A stretch of DNA of 64,000 nt, from contig NZ_BAGX02000021.1 in assembly GCF_000320505.1 (NCBI RefSeq), forward strand, positions 1-64,000, written 5' to 3'. The notes under the pieces are model-generated. The model was not told the origin of the DNA and made no database searches. It saw only the letters and a list, made by a program, of their open reading frames with translations. How positions within the stretch are numbered: position 1 is the first letter of the stretch; the number at the start of each line of letters is the position of its first letter. Position numbers and translations under genes: made by a program. Source of the stretch: Methanobrevibacter boviskoreani JH1 (lineage in GTDB: Archaea; Methanobacteriota; Methanobacteria; Methanobacteriales; Methanobacteriaceae). This document shows positions 9,466 to 19,400 of the stretch, piece by piece.

Positions 9466-9490
9466 TAGGTAAACCAAAATTATATATTAT
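9466..9490 (+). promoter_or_regulatory. DtxR-like half-conserved operator next to a TATA box
   Basis: TTTAGGTAAACCAAAA (9466-9481) matches 14 of 16 positions of the perfect palindrome found before the ABC exporter at 40144-40159. It is followed at once by the TATA-like ATTATATATT. A start about 25 bases downstream would give the YnfA-like gene a leader of roughly 150 bases. The TTAGG...CC core resembles sites bound by DtxR/IdeR/MntR metal-dependent repressors; the link to metals is inference. Confidence 0.4.
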
Positions 9491-9669
9491 AACTTTATAA
9501 ATAAATTATAATGTTCATTTAGAATCCAAGTATATCATTAGATTGTTAAAATATATTTAATTCAGTTATAATTTAGTTATAAAGATTTAATTTAGTCATA
9601 TGGATGTTTATTTAATTAAATGAAATGTAGTAGTTTTCTAATATATTAAAAAAATAGGTTTGGTGAAAC

Positions 9670-10008
9670 ATGTTAATAGATACTGTAAAATCATTGATTT
9701 TTTTCATTGTAGCAGGATTGTTCGAGATTGGAGGAGGATATCTTATATGGTCCTGGCTTAGGGAAGGCAGGCCATTTACCTTTGCGGTTTTAGGTGCTAT
9801 CCTGCTTGTGTTATATGGAATTGTCCCAACATTTCAACCTGCAAACTTTGGAAGGGTTTATGCAGCATATGGTGGAATATTCATTGCGCTTTCAGTACTT
9901 TGGGGCTGGAAGATAGACCATGTAAAACCTGATGAGTTCGATATAATCGGTATGTGTATTGCACTTGTCGGTGTATTTATTATTATGTACTGGCCAAGGG
10001 CAGCATAG
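9670..10008 (+). CDS. YnfA/UPF0060 family small membrane protein
   Basis: The 112-residue protein has four hydrophobic segments and the family's characteristic stretches: AGLFEIGGGYLIWSWLREG near residue 15, an AYGGIFI segment near 67 and WGWKIDHVKPDEFD near 78. YnfA proteins resemble small multidrug resistance transporters in size and topology; transport substrates are poorly known. TTTGGTGAAAC before the ATG is a GGTGA-type ribosome site. A DtxR-like operator with a TATA box lies about 180 bases upstream. It stands alone, followed by a tandem repeat. Confidence 0.9.
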   Translation: MLIDTVKSLIFFIVAGLFEIGGGYLIWSWLREGRPFTFAVLGAILLVLYGIVPTFQPANFGRVYAAYGGIFIALSVLWGWKIDHVKPDEFDIIGMCIALVGVFIIMYWPRAA

Positions 10009-10022
10009 ATTTTTAAAAAAAG

Positions 10023-10158
10023 TAGTATTTAAGAAATAAAGCTTTTAAGAGTATACACTAGCTAAGATAAACATAATACTTTAGAAAAATAGTATTTTGA
10101 AAAATAAAGCTTTAAAAAAGTATTCACTGGCCAAGATAATGTAAAATTTTAAAAAAAA
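10023..10158. repeat. tandem 67-69-bp intergenic repeat
   Basis: Two copies begin TAGTATTT at 10023 and 10090. Each contains AAATAAAGCTTT and then CACT(A/G)GC(T/C)AAGATAA. A third start (TAGTAATTT) appears at 10159. They lie between the convergent ends of the YnfA-like gene and cobT. Confidence 0.6.
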
Positions 10159-10206
10159 TAGTAATTTAATTAATATTTAAAAATTGAATTTTAAAAAATA
10201 CTTTTC

Positions 10207-11268
10207 TTATTTGCTGCAGGTTTTAACAATACTGTCAAGTACCTCATCAATAGTTTTACCTTCCATAAGAGCCATAAACATTGCTCCACCTGCACCTGCA
10301 CCTTCCTTTACAAATCCCTCAAGGTAATTGTTCAAACCACCATGGTTTGCAGTTTCGAATTTAGGATCTACAGCATTTATGGTAATGTCCTCACTAATCT
10401 GTTTTGTGATGTCAAAGATATCTGCTGTCTCGTCCCTTGCAACAAATTTGGTTGTTGCAATACAGACATTTGTAAAGTCAAAATCAGGTTTGATGGCTTT
10501 TATAACGGCACAGACTCCGGACATCTGGGTACCACTTGCAAGTACAACAGGTTTGCTGCTTCCAATTGTCATACCTGCAACTGCAGGCATCATGGGATCT
10601 CCTACCGCAGCTATTGCATCAAATACCTCCACGTCACCAGGTTTAATTCCCGCCTTTTCAAGACCCTCATTTACGGTTTTAAGTTTTAGCTCATGTGGAT
10701 TGTAAGGCATACTTCCACTTACCTTATACTCCGCATCATAGCCTAAGGCTTTCAGGATTCCAAGGGCTGTAGTTGTTCCTGCCGCAATACTTTCACCAAT
10801 TACAAGATAATCGTATCTTTCACTTAGTTTTTTACCAATCTCTAAGGCCTTTTCATATATTTCCTTAGGATTCTCAACTGCCTTTCCAGTGCTTATGTCC
10901 CCTCCATGGGAATTGCTTAAGGTATAACAATCTAGGTCTGGTCTTATTTCACAGCCTGCATCCACTACCTCAAGGTCACATCCGGTTAAATCGAGGCATG
11001 CCTTTGTAAGCATTGAAGGTGTAGGTGCCGCCTCTCCCTCGGAGACTGTTTCCGGAATCTCTTCCATACAGTGGGGTGCCCCATATTTCATTATCTCAAC
11101 ATCTGCTGCAGGGGTATACATGTTAAGTTCCTCACTAGCTCCAGCACCGCTGATTCCATGTATCTTTGATGTGTCGGTTGTAGCTATTGTGCATATAAAA
11201 ACAGGTGTTTTTCCTTCAAATTTCTTGTTTATTTCTTCGTTTCCATAGGTTTTAAGACCATCTACCAT
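10207..11268 (-). CDS. cobT: nicotinate mononucleotide-dependent phosphoribosyltransferase CobT, archaeal type
   Basis: The 353-residue protein matches the archaeal CobT subfamily. This enzyme makes the alpha-ribotide of the lower cobamide base from nicotinate mononucleotide, needed for the cobamide cofactor of methyl transfer in methanogenesis. Supporting segments include VVDAGCEIRPDL, the SNSHGGDISTG motif, VIGESIAAGTTTALGILKALG and a C-terminal KEGAGAGGAMFMALMEGK. The length fits the family. GGATATAGATAAGTGATATA precedes the start, and a TATATATAA-type promoter lies about 55 bases upstream. No cobamide gene adjoins it. Confidence 0.88.
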   Translation of the reverse strand: MVDGLKTYGNEEINKKFEGKTPVFICTIATTDTSKIHGISGAGASEELNMYTPAADVEIMKYGAPHCMEEIPETVSEGEAAPTPSMLTKACLDLTGCDLEVVDAGCEIRPDLDCYTLSNSHGGDISTGKAVENPKEIYEKALEIGKKLSERYDYLVIGESIAAGTTTALGILKALGYDAEYKVSGSMPYNPHELKLKTVNEGLEKAGIKPGDVEVFDAIAAVGDPMMPAVAGMTIGSSKPVVLASGTQMSGVCAVIKAIKPDFDFTNVCIATTKFVARDETADIFDITKQISEDITINAVDPKFETANHGGLNNYLEGFVKEGAGAGGAMFMALMEGKTIDEVLDSIVKTCSK

Positions 11269-11361
11269 TATATCACTTATCTATATCCTTTTTTTAAAAA
11301 TTTCTTATAGTATGAAAATTATATATAAGTATAATAATCAATATTATAAAGCAAATAATAC

Positions 11362-11483
11362 TTTTATAAAATAGTATTTCAAAAGTTATTGGACTTTTGT
11401 TTGGTTGAATAGCAATTTTATAAACTAGTATTCTAAAAGTAATTGGACTTTTGTTTGGTTGAATAATACTTTTATAAATTAAC
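11362..11483. repeat. 54-bp tandem repeat, 2.3 copies
   Basis: The units run 11362-11415, 11416-11469 and a partial 11470-11483. They start TTTTATAAA, carry TAGTATT and share an unbroken GGACTTTTGTTTGGTTGAAT. Identity between units 1 and 2 is high apart from the last four bases and a few substitutions. The array fills most of the spacer between divergent cobT and kae1 (11269-11586), so it lies in promoter territory. A cobT TATA-like element is near 11322-11331. Confidence 0.75.
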
Positions 11484-11586
11484 CTTTAATTAAGTTTTTA
11501 TTAAGCTTATTTGATTTAATTTAAGTATTTTTTAATTTACAATCATTTTTATTTTATAATCATTATCTTTATAAGGAGACTCTTAG

Positions 11587-13236
11587 TTGATATCTTTAGG
11601 AATTGAAGGAACCGCAGAGAAAACAGGTGTAGGAATAGTCAACAGTGATGGAGAAATATTGGCTATTTGTGGTAATCAGTTATATCCGGAGGAAGGGGGA
11701 ATCCATCCACGTGAAGCGGCAGAGCATCATGCATACTGGATTCCAAAATTAATACCCCAGGCTTTAGATGAGGCAGGTCTAGGCTTTGATGATATAGACC
11801 TTGTGTCATTTTCCAGAGGTCCTGGTCTTGGACCTGCACTTAGAATAGTTGCAACCTCTGCAAGAACCTTGGCACTGTCAATCAACAAACCTATCATTGG
11901 GGTTAACCATTGTATAGGACATATTGAGATTGGAAAACTTACAACCGATGCGACAAACCCTGTAACCTTGTATGTCAGTGGTGGTAACAGCCAGGTAATC
12001 GCATATGAGTCAGGACGATACAGAATATTTGGAGAGACATTGGATATTGCAGTTGGAAATTGTCTCGATCATTTTGGACGTGAAACAGGACTGGGACATC
12101 CTGGTGGACCTGTAATTGAAAAACTTGCAAAGAAAGGTTCATATATTCCACTTCCATATACGGTTAAAGGAATGGACTTCTCCTTTTCAGGTCTTTTAAG
12201 CGCATCACTTCGGGCATATAAAAACGGTGCAGCCATTGAGGATGTATGTTACTCCCTGCAGGAGACTGCCTTTTCAATGCTTGTTGAGGTTACAGAACGG
12301 GCGCTATCACATACGGAAAGGGATGAGGTATTGCTGTGTGGAGGTGTAGCTGCAAATTCACACCTACGTGAGATGTTGGATACAATGGCAAAGCAGCACT
12401 ATGCACGGTTCTATATGCCTGACATGAAATACTGTGGTGATAATGGTGCGATGATTGCATGGCTCGGACTTCTGACAAGCAAATACTATGGAACCATGAG
12501 GATGGGGGACACCAATGTCATCCAAAGGTACAGGACCGATGAGGTGGATGTTCCATGGGTAAAGGACATTAACAATAGAATCAGCTTACCTGATAACTTA
12601 CTTGCAAAGGGTGCGGAATCTGACATTGTAAAATCGCAGTGGTTCGACGGTTTTGAGGGATTTGATCCTATAGATGTGGTGGTTAAGAAAAGACTTCCGA
12701 AGGCATATAGGATTCCAGAGATTGATAACAAAATCAGAAAACTCAGAACAAAGTCAGAGGCAAAGATATTGTCACATGCAAAGGCCTCAGGTATTATAAC
12801 CCCGATTCTATATGACATCGACCTTGTGGACAAATCCATTACAATGTCAAAGATTGAGGGTAGGATTGTTAAGGACATAATCGATGATGTTACAGATGAT
12901 GCGAGGAAGGAGCTGTCATATAGGATAGGTGAATATATTGCAGATATCCATGAGCTTGATATTATCCATGGGGATTTAACAACCTCCAACATGTTGATTG
13001 ACAATAACAACCAACTGGTTTTCATTGACTTTGGATTGTCATATTATTCAAACCTTATAGAGGATAAAGCCGATGATCTGCTTGTACTTAAAAAATCAAT
13101 AAAAAGTGTTGACTACGATGTGGCACTTGAAACCTTTAACTGGATTCTAGAGTCATACCTTGAATACTCAGATAACTCAGACGATATTAGGGACAAAATC
13201 GAGGAAATCGAACATAGAGGTCGTTATACACATTAA
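11587..13236 (+). CDS. bifunctional Kae1-Bud32 (tRNA t6A synthase component / atypical kinase)
   Basis: This 549-residue fusion joins two subunits of the KEOPS complex, which makes threonylcarbamoyl-adenosine at position 37 of ANN-decoding tRNAs. The N-terminal Kae1 part (about 1-325) has the metal histidines H108 and H112 in NHCIGHIEIG, plus CGGVAANSHLR and CGDNGAMIAW. The C-terminal Bud32 kinase/ATPase part (about 345-549) has HGDLTTSNML with catalytic D463 and DFGLS with D481. The fusion is known in many Euryarchaeota. Translation probably starts at TTG 11587, which follows AAGGAG by 8 bases; no in-frame ATG fits as well. Confidence 0.95.
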   Translation: MISLGIEGTAEKTGVGIVNSDGEILAICGNQLYPEEGGIHPREAAEHHAYWIPKLIPQALDEAGLGFDDIDLVSFSRGPGLGPALRIVATSARTLALSINKPIIGVNHCIGHIEIGKLTTDATNPVTLYVSGGNSQVIAYESGRYRIFGETLDIAVGNCLDHFGRETGLGHPGGPVIEKLAKKGSYIPLPYTVKGMDFSFSGLLSASLRAYKNGAAIEDVCYSLQETAFSMLVEVTERALSHTERDEVLLCGGVAANSHLREMLDTMAKQHYARFYMPDMKYCGDNGAMIAWLGLLTSKYYGTMRMGDTNVIQRYRTDEVDVPWVKDINNRISLPDNLLAKGAESDIVKSQWFDGFEGFDPIDVVVKKRLPKAYRIPEIDNKIRKLRTKSEAKILSHAKASGIITPILYDIDLVDKSITMSKIEGRIVKDIIDDVTDDARKELSYRIGEYIADIHELDIIHGDLTTSNMLIDNNNQLVFIDFGLSYYSNLIEDKADDLLVLKKSIKSVDYDVALETFNWILESYLEYSDNSDDIRDKIEEIEHRGRYTH

Positions 13237-13368
13237 CATTTTATCTAGGTATTGATTTCTTTAATTTTTAAATCAATGTCCAACTATTAAGTTTTAGCTA
13301 TTATTATTTAAAAATTCAATTTTTTATTTTTTTCAATTTCAGAATTTATATGAAAACGAAGTGGTTTT

Positions 13369-13926
13369 ATGATAACATTTATTACTGGGAATAAACATAA
13401 AGTTATAGAAGCAGAGAATATATTTAAAAATTATAATATCGAACTTGAGCATATTGATTTAGGGTACATGGAACCTCAGGGAACACTTGGGGAAGTGGCT
13501 CTTTTCGGTGCAAAATATGCCAGTCGAGAATTAGGTAAATCTGTGATTGTTGAAGATGCTGGTCTTTTCATTAATGGACTTAACGGATTTCCGGGAACAT
13601 ATTCACATTATGTTCAGGACACATTAGGAAATAAGGGAATCCTAAAATTAATGGAGGACGTCGACGATAGAACTGCCGAATTCAGGTCAGTTATTGGGTT
13701 TTGTACCCCCAATTCTGAGCCCAAGATCTTTTTAGGCAAAGTCGATGGTTTAATCTCAACAGAAGAAAGAGGAAACTTAGGTTTTGCCTTTGATCCAATT
13801 TTTTATGTGGAATCCGAAGGCAAGACATTCGGTGAACTTACAACCGAGGAGAAGAACAAGTTTTCTCATAGAAGAAATTCTTTAACTAAATTTATTCAAT
13901 GGTATTCCAGTGAATTTGATGAGTAA
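13369..13926 (+). CDS. XTP/dITP pyrophosphatase (HAM1/RdgB family)
   Basis: This enzyme hydrolyses non-canonical purine triphosphates (XTP, ITP, dITP) to monophosphates and keeps them out of nucleic acids. The 185-residue length is typical. Diagnostic stretches are [15 protein letters not shown] (3-17), [19 protein letters not shown] near 60-78, FAFDPIFY near 143 and [10 protein letters not shown] near 165. It lies 130 bases after the Kae1-Bud32 gene on the same strand, an arrangement seen in related archaea. It is probably separately transcribed, because a T-rich gap intervenes. Confidence 0.93.
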   Translation: MITFITGNKHKVIEAENIFKNYNIELEHIDLGYMEPQGTLGEVALFGAKYASRELGKSVIVEDAGLFINGLNGFPGTYSHYVQDTLGNKGILKLMEDVDDRTAEFRSVIGFCTPNSEPKIFLGKVDGLISTEERGNLGFAFDPIFYVESEGKTFGELTTEEKNKFSHRRNSLTKFIQWYSSEFDE

Positions 13927-14266
13927 ATGCTTATTGAGTATGATATTTCAGTGAATTTGATGAGTAAATTCTGTTATGAATTAATATTTTAAAACTTATT
14001 AGTGAATACTATGTTTTGATATTATTGTAGTAGACACTTTAGTTAGTTCAATATTTTTTTTAACCAGTAAAATACTATTTGAATATTTAGCTATTTCAGA
14101 ATGTATATCGTTTTACATGTCTATTTGCTATTGTAGTTATGAATTAATCTATTTATTAGATCTTTAATCATTGGGCAAATTATTGAAAGATTAATGTCTA
14201 ATTATTTCTTAATTTTATTTACATTAAAAAAACTTACAATTTAAAAAAATTATATGAGGTATTATT
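13927..14266. other. spacer before rps15
   Basis: Just after the pyrophosphatase stop, the last coding bases (CAGTGAATTTGATGAGTAAAT) are nearly repeated at 13949-13968, a small local duplication. The rest is A+T-rich with no gene. The S15 ribosome site (TGAGG) lies near 14253. Confidence 0.4.
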
Positions 14267-14665
14267 ATGGCAAGACCTGAATGGGTAATGTATTCTGATG
14301 AAGAAATCGAAGATTTAATCGTAAAATTACACAAGGAAGGTAACTCCTCCAGTGAAATAGGTATTATCTTAAGGGACCAATATGGAGTTCCTAGTGTTAA
14401 GGAAGTTACCGGATTTAAAATCACCGAAATCCTAAAAAGAAACGATGAATTTGGTGACTATCCAGAAGACTTAATGAACTTAATCAGAAGAGCAGTTAAC
14501 ATTAGAGATCACATGGCAGAAAACCCTAAGGATTTACACAGTAAAAGAGGATTAATAATCGTTGAATCAAGAATCAGAAGATTAGGTAAATATTACGTAA
14601 GAGATGGTCAATTACCTGAAGGCTGGAGATATGACCCAACACAAGCAGCACTCCTTGTTAAATAG
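14267..14665 (+). CDS. 30S ribosomal protein S15
   Basis: The 132-residue protein is the archaeal/eukaryotic-type S15 (uS15). It has the longer archaeal N-terminus ([20 protein letters not shown]) and the conserved core with [21 protein letters not shown] near residue 87. It binds 16S rRNA in the platform. TGAGGTATTATT precedes the ATG. Its last 35 bases overlap the recJ start, indicating translational coupling; this gene pair is conserved in many Euryarchaeota. Confidence 0.96.
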   Translation: MARPEWVMYSDEEIEDLIVKLHKEGNSSSEIGIILRDQYGVPSVKEVTGFKITEILKRNDEFGDYPEDLMNLIRRAVNIRDHMAENPKDLHSKRGLIIVESRIRRLGKYYVRDGQLPEGWRYDPTQAALLVK

Positions 14666-15992
14666 ATCTGCTGAAGCTTGCAATATGCTTAAGAAGCATA
14701 TTGATGAAGGCCATGTTATAAGGGTTATTTCACACAATGATGCTGATGGTTTATCTGCTGCTGGTGTAATAACTAATGCCATTAAGGAAGAAGGTGGTCA
14801 GTTTCATGTTACCATAGTTTCCAGACTTCAGATGGATGTTATCAATGATTTGAAAAAGGAAAACTATGAGCTTTTCGTATTCTGTGATATGGGAAGCGCA
14901 TGTCTAAAACCACTAAACTCTTTTAAGGCAGACATTATTATTGCAGACCATCATCAACCTGCAGATGTTGAGACTGGAGACAATATTGTTCATGTGAATC
15001 CCCATCTATTCGGTGTGGACGGAAGCAGGGAGCTAAGTGGGGCAGGTTCCACTTATCTCTGCATACGTGATTTGGATAAGAAGCATCTTGCATACCTTGC
15101 ACTTGTAGGCGCATTCGGTGACATGCAAGGTGAAGATGGATTTATGGGCATGAATAAATTGATTCTACAGGATGCTATTGAGTCCGGTACTGTGGAGATA
15201 CATGAAGGACTTAAGATTGCATCAAAATCAACAGAGGCAGTTTATAAATCATTGGCATACACTTTTAAACCTGCTCTTCCAGGCTTGACAGGGGATCTTG
15301 AAGGTTCTCAACAGTTCTTGGAACAGTTAGGATTGTCCTATGGAATTAAGTTCACTGATTTAAGTGGTGAGGAACAGGACCTCTTAAAGGATGCCTTAAT
15401 CCAGATCAATCCTAAAATCCTATCTGAGGTATACACTGCTCCTAAGGAGATATCCTACCTACAGGATTTAGAGGACTTCTCGGATATTCTTGATGCATGT
15501 GGAAAAAACAAAAAATATGGTCTGGGTTTAAGTTTAGCCTTAGGTGAACGTGGAGAGGCACTTTACACTGCACTGAAACTTAGAAACAATTACAGATCTC
15601 AACTTATTAAAGGTATGGAATGGGTTAAAAAAGAGGGAGCTGTACAGCTTAACACTATTCAATATCTCTATAGTGAAGACCAAATCATTAAGAAAGTCAT
15701 GGGAACCATCGCAAGTGTAGGCCTGACCGTTGGTCTTTTTGACGAGAACAAGCCTGTACTGGGCCTGTCCAGATTGCATAAGGACATAAAGGTCTCAGGC
15801 AGAACCTTAAGGCCAATGATTGAACGTGGTGTCAATCTTGGTAAGGCACTTAACGAATGTTCCTCCAACTTTGGTGGCCAGGGCGGAGGTCATGATATAG
15901 CAGCCGGTGCCATGATTCCATATGGGGCTAAAGACGAATTCTTACATCTGGTTGATCAGGCCATAGCCTATCAACTTGAAAACAATAGTTAA
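14631..15992 (+). CDS. recJ: archaeal RecJ-like DHH-family exonuclease
   Basis: The 453-residue protein belongs to the DHH phosphoesterase superfamily and matches the archaeal RecJ/GAN group, single-strand-specific exonucleases linked to replication and repair. Motif I is HNDADG (35-40), motif II has D86 in FCDMGSA, and motif III is ADHH (105-108). A C-terminal DHHA1 region ends [14 protein letters not shown] place the start at ATG 14631, inside the S15 gene, because GAAGG lies 8 bases upstream; an in-frame start at 14604 also exists. Expression is probably coupled to S15. Confidence 0.88.
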   Translation: MTQHKQHSLLNRSAEACNMLKKHIDEGHVIRVISHNDADGLSAAGVITNAIKEEGGQFHVTIVSRLQMDVINDLKKENYELFVFCDMGSACLKPLNSFKADIIIADHHQPADVETGDNIVHVNPHLFGVDGSRELSGAGSTYLCIRDLDKKHLAYLALVGAFGDMQGEDGFMGMNKLILQDAIESGTVEIHEGLKIASKSTEAVYKSLAYTFKPALPGLTGDLEGSQQFLEQLGLSYGIKFTDLSGEEQDLLKDALIQINPKILSEVYTAPKEISYLQDLEDFSDILDACGKNKKYGLGLSLALGERGEALYTALKLRNNYRSQLIKGMEWVKKEGAVQLNTIQYLYSEDQIIKKVMGTIASVGLTVGLFDENKPVLGLSRLHKDIKVSGRTLRPMIERGVNLGKALNECSSNFGGQGGGHDIAAGAMIPYGAKDEFLHLVDQAIAYQLENNS

Positions 15993-16032
15993 ATAGTTAA
16001 TTCTATTTAACTACTCTACTTTTTTTTATTTT
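15987..16032 (+). terminator. terminator hairpin after rps15-recJ
   Basis: A perfect 10-bp stem (AGTTAAATAG at 15987-15996, CTATTTAACT at 16003-16012) with a 6-base loop overlaps the recJ stop codon. It is followed by a run of eight T. Confidence 0.65.
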
Positions 16033-16409
16033 TGAATATTATTTAATTTTATAAATTAAACAATATTTATTTTAATTTAATTATTTGTCTATTTTTATAA
16101 AATGTGGATTTATATTATATTTAATTTATTTTAAGAATTATATTTGTTTCTTAAAAAGCTTTTTAAATACTTGTTTTACTTTGATTTGATAATAAAAGTA
16201 TAATTTGTAGATGGAATAGTTTTAGATTTTTAATTGCAATTTATTTTTAAAATTGTTGATTTTAAACAAGATATTACATTTAATAATTTAAATAGTTCCT
16301 TATTTTTTTATTTTTTTTATTAGAAAATTTAAAATATTAATTAACATAGATTATAAGTATAAAACCTTACATTTTTAAAACTTAACCTTTATTATTAAAA
16401 ATTACAAAT
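16033..16409. other. A+T-rich spacer before the giant helicase
   Basis: No gene or repeat is evident. T-rich and TATA-like stretches near 16340-16360 could hold the helicase promoter. Confidence 0.35.
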
Positions 16410-16424
16410 ATGAGGGGGATGCTT

Positions 16425-19400
16425 TTGGAAGTTAATGATATTGTAGACATAAAAAAACAGATTGAATCATTAAGAACTAATTTATTAGATATGAATTTAA
16501 GAAACAACTTATTAAATTTTAGACCACGTAAAAAATCTATTAAAGTTGTTGATGAGAATATAGCTGAATTATATGGTATATTAGTTACTAATGAAAAAAC
16601 AATGGAATTTTTGTCTAATTCTAATATTGATGATGATTTTTCAGTAGATGATACATGGGAAATCAATTCATTTATTAAAGAATCTCATAAAGATTTATAC
16701 TTACAAACAGATTATGATAAGGATGAACTTAGAAAAAAACTGTCTAGATTATATGATGGCAGTAAAACTTCCATCGAGGAAAGGGGTTATAATAACCTTT
16801 ATCTTGCTCTTGGTTTTTTAGAATGGACTGATGTTAGTTATCAAGAAAGTAAATACAAAGCACCTCTTATTTTAATTCCTTTACAAATCAAAAGGGATTC
16901 TGTATCCTCCCCGTATAGAGTTTCCTGGAACTCAGAAGAGGTTAAGTATAATATTTCATTAGAGGTTAAACTTAAAGATCAAGGTATAGATTTACCTTCT
17001 TTTGATGATTTGGAGTCTAAGGATGAATTAAACAATTATTTAAAATCTATTCAAGATATTATTAACTCTAAAACTTCTAACTGGAGAATTGTAAATGATA
17101 TTTATTTGGATAATTTTGATTTTAAAAAGTTTGTAATGTATAAAGATTTGGATTTAAGTCGATGGGGTAATATTAAAAATAATTCTATAAAAACATTATT
17201 TGAAGTTGATGAATCAGATAGGGATTTTGAAGATTATGGTTATGATTATGAGGAAGAAGTAAGCTTAATGAAATCATCTGATATTTTTAATGTTGTTGAT
17301 GCTGATTCATCTCAAATTTCAGTTTTAAAAGAAGTAACAGAGGGTAATAAAAATTTAGTTGTTGAGGGACCTCCTGGTACTGGTAAATCTCAAACTATTG
17401 TAAATATTATTGCAGAATTAATGGCAAATGATAAAAAAATTCTTTTTGTAAGTGAGAAAAAAGCAGCATTAGAGGTTGTTAAATCTAAATTAGATTCTAT
17501 AGGTTTAGGTGATGGTTGTTTAGAGCTTTATGGAAGAAATACTAATAAAAAAGATTTTTTGAATGAGTTAGAGAGGGTTACTAAGCTTGATTCAGTCAAA
17601 ATTAATGATAAATCTATTTTTAATAAGGTAGATGAGGTTAAAACAGATTTAAATAATTATGTAAACATCTTACACTCTTCTTATGGAAAAACTGGTTTAA
17701 CTTACTATGAATTAATGGGTATGTTGGAATTAAATAATCAAAAACTAGACAAAAATAATCAGGAAAAATATCGATTTGATGTTGGTTCTGTTTCTAATTT
17801 AACTAAAGAAGATCGTGAGATTATTGTTGAAAATTTAAATGAAATCAAAATAAATTATGACCAAATAAGTCCATATCATAATAATTTGTGGTTAGATACT
17901 AATTTTAGGGAATTGAATTCATCTGATTATCATGAAATTGGTCAAAATCTCGAATCATTAATTAATTATTCTAATAAATTCAGTGAATTCAGTGAAAACC
18001 TTCATAATTTAATAGGGATAACTAAGTTTGAAAATTTTGATATCGATAATTCTATTGCAAAAATAGAACTTCTTAAACCTAATTTAAAATTAATTGAAGA
18101 TGAGTATTTACCAGAAATTATCCATGATATTGGTAAGTTTCAGTCTGATGTTGGTGTTTTTGGTTTGGATGTTGGTTCTGAGGGTCTTGTTGATGATATT
18201 GGTTCTTTGATTGATGAGGCTGATTCTTTTAGTTCTGATTCTTTTGATATTGGTGATTTTGATAGTTGTGTTTCTGATTATAGGTTGTTAGATGGTGAGG
18301 ATGATTTAGTTTCTGTTGTTGATAGGATTTCAGATTTTTGTGTTAAGTCTAAGGGTTTGGATTTGGATAGTTTTGGTTTGGATGTTGATTTGGATGGTTT
18401 AAGGTCTAGTGTTGATGATTTGTCTGGTGTTCTTGGTTCTGGATTTGATTTTTATTTTGTTGATTGTGATGTGTTTGATGGTATTGTTGGTCGTTTTGAT
18501 GCTTTTAAATCTGGATTTTTTGAGAGTTTATTAGAGGATATTGGTAAGTTTCAGTCTGATGTTGGTGTTTTTGGTTTGGATGTTGGTTCTGAGGGTCTTG
18601 TTGATGATATTGGTTCTTTGATTGATGAGGCTGATTCTTTTAGTTCTGATTCTTTTGATATTGGTGATTTTGATAGTTGTGTTTCTGATTATAGGTTGTT
18701 AGATGGTGAGGATGATTTAGTTTCTGTTGTTGATAGGATTTCAGATTTTTGTGTTAAGTCTAAGGGTTTGGATTTGGATAGTTTTGGTTTGGATGTTGAT
18801 TTGGATGGTTTAAGGTCTAGTGTTGATGATTTGTCTGGTGTTCTTGGTTCTGGATTTGATTTTTATTTTGTTGATTGTGATGTGTTTGATGGTATTGTTG
18901 GTCGTTTTGATGCTTTTAAATCTGGATCTTTTGATAGTTTGTTAAAGGATATTGATAAGTTCCAAATAAGAACTAAGGGTATTGATAAGGATGTATTAAG
19001 ATTAAATTTAAATTCAATGAAAATAAATGCAGAAAATTTATTAAATGATTTAGATGGTTTATATTTAGATTATACTAAAATTACAGACATCAATGACTTC
19101 GAAGAATTAGTTTCTAACTTTAAAGAGAATAAAGAATCAATTGAAAGTTCTAATTTATACCCTCTATTAAAAGATTCTAACATCCGTGGTAAATTTAAAT
19201 ATTTTCAGGAAGGTAAAGATTCTTTAATTAAAAGAAAGTTTAACAGTAATTTTAAAGAGATTTCAAAACAATTTCATGGATATTATATTGAGGAAGTCTC
19301 TGATGATAAAATTGTTGAGGATTTAGGTACTTTATTATCATTAAACCAAAAATTAACTGTTTTAAGGGATAAAATTTTAGCTTATGCTAAATCTAATATT

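Noticed and set aside
13251-13277. Terminator hairpin after the Kae1-Bud32 gene
   Set aside because: ATTGATTT/AAATCAAT can pair, but no T-run follows, and such pairing is common by chance in this A+T-rich DNA.
16382-16666. Minus-strand frame at the start of the helicase gene, and similar antisense frames within other large genes
   Set aside because: These are mirror images of strongly supported coding sequences, without promoters, ribosome sites or recognisable domains.
18126-18947. Diversity-generating retroelement target in the helicase repeats
   Set aside because: There is no reverse transcriptase and no template/variable pair with adenine-specific changes. The copies are identical instead of diversified.
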